From NCBI RefSeq assembly GCF_005869875.1, contig NZ_VAWG01000004.1, positions 186,001-250,000 on the forward strand: a stretch of DNA of 64,000 nt. The letters are read 5' to 3'. The position numbers and the translations under genes are program-made. The number at the start of each line of letters is the position of its first letter. Positions within the stretch are counted from its first letter, which is position 1. Source of the DNA: Paenibacillus pinistramenti. Lineage in GTDB: Bacteria > Bacillota > Bacilli > Paenibacillales > Paenibacillaceae. Shown in pieces: positions 63,616 through 64,000 of this stretch. The notes under the pieces were generated by a model. It saw nothing but the letters and a program-made list of their open reading frames with translations. It had not been told where the DNA came from and ran no database searches.

Positions 63616-64000
63616 ACGGTATTTTTCTGGGAAAAGCCTTGAGAAAACACTATATAGCCTTTGTCCTTACACTCCTGGTCTGCATCGGCTCCGCCGTTCT
63701 GGTCAATCAGCTGGTTGAGCCGGCCTACCAGGCTGAAGCAAGCTTGGTAGCCAATATCGGGCCTACGGCGAACTCGGGCACCTATAACGAATTTCTGGCC
63801 AGCCAGATGCTGACCAAAACCTACGAGAAAGCGATTCAGAGCCGGTACATTGCCGATGAAGTTGTCCGCAAGCTGAATCTGGAGCAGTCCGCTTATGAAC
63901 TGCTGAAGACCATTAATGTCCGGACCGACCCGGGTACGCTGGTCATTATGCTGTATGCCAAATCGGATGATCCGAAGCGGGCGGTGGAGGTGGCCAATGC
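63612..64000 (+). CDS. Wzz/YveK-like polysaccharide co-polymerase, N-terminal part
   Basis: Start TTG 63612 overlaps the deacetylase stop (TTGA); SD GAGGGGGAGAG. About 129 residues before the window ends. TM1 (IAFVLTLLVCIGSAVLV) then an extracytoplasmic Wzz domain (AYQAEASLVANIG, TKTYEKAIQSRYIADEVVRKL). A YveK-type modulator would regulate chain length with a BY-kinase encoded downstream, outside this window. Confidence 0.88.
   Translation, partial: MNGIFLGKALRKHYIAFVLTLLVCIGSAVLVNQLVEPAYQAEASLVANIGPTANSGTYNEFLASQMLTKTYEKAIQSRYIADEVVRKLNLEQSAYELLKTINVRTDPGTLVIMLYAKSDDPKRAVEVAN

Overview
The window is Firmicutes chromosome, most likely Paenibacillus or a close relative. The evidence is an endospore gene (an alpha/beta-type SASP with a near-perfect sigma-G promoter), a KinB-like sporulation kinase, YesM/YesN-type two-component control of a sugar ABC transporter, strong GGAGG ribosome-binding sites, an S-layer-anchored subtilase, and a GC-rich backbone with many GTG and TTG starts. 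No rRNA, tRNA or CRISPR array was recognised.

Layout. 1-6.4 kb: N-terminal part of a SWIM/SNF2 helicase (minus), threonine aldolase, a KinB-like kinase preceded by a 16-bp tandem array, and a chemoreceptor (minus) with a sigma-D-like promoter. 6.7-11.2 kb: a tight six-gene operon (small protein, YgiB-like Ser-rich protein, glutathionylspermidine-synthase-like ATP-grasp ligase, lipoprotein, DUF350 membrane protein, K+ channel with RCK domain) that looks like a Gram-positive version of the ygiBC/yjf envelope-stress cassettes. 11.3-24.2 kb: DUF554 protein, metallo-hydrolase, small unknown protein, 1639-residue Vpr-like SLH protease, DoxX protein, LLM oxidoreductase, alpha/beta hydrolase, EamA transporter, and an MDR reductase divergent from an HxlR regulator. 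24.4-27.8 kb: a compact acyl operon (hot-dog thioesterase, FabF-like synthase, acyl-CoA ligase). 28-38.5 kb: PQQ-like propeller protein, 7TM-PAS-GGDEF cyclase, and a CUT1 sugar ABC transporter divergent from yesM/yesN-like regulators, with candidate cre sites.

38.5-45.3 kb is a strikingly AT-rich island. It carries an operon with a long structured leader, a small ORF, a TPR protein (apparently frameshifted at its 5' end), an MFS transporter and an S9-type peptidase. A decayed dinG-like helicase follows, cut by a degenerate IS3-family element. A 29-bp copy of one IS end lies at the left edge of the island and is repeated in the same orientation at its right edge.

45.4-64 kb: an aminoglycoside-phosphotransferase-fold protein, a frameshifted PAS chemoreceptor, a yvfRSTU-like ABC/two-component operon, the SASP gene, the ACT/UPF0210 pair, a GAF-GAF-PAS-GGDEF-EAL protein, a ThDP enzyme, a CBO0543-type membrane protein, an unknown duplicated-module protein, and the beginning of an exopolysaccharide locus (FemAB-like GNAT protein, beta-helix protein, polysaccharide deacetylase, Wzz protein running off the end).

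The most promising candidates for something undescribed are the island operon (39.0-43.6 kb) and the ygiBC-like K+ channel operon (6.7-11.2 kb).
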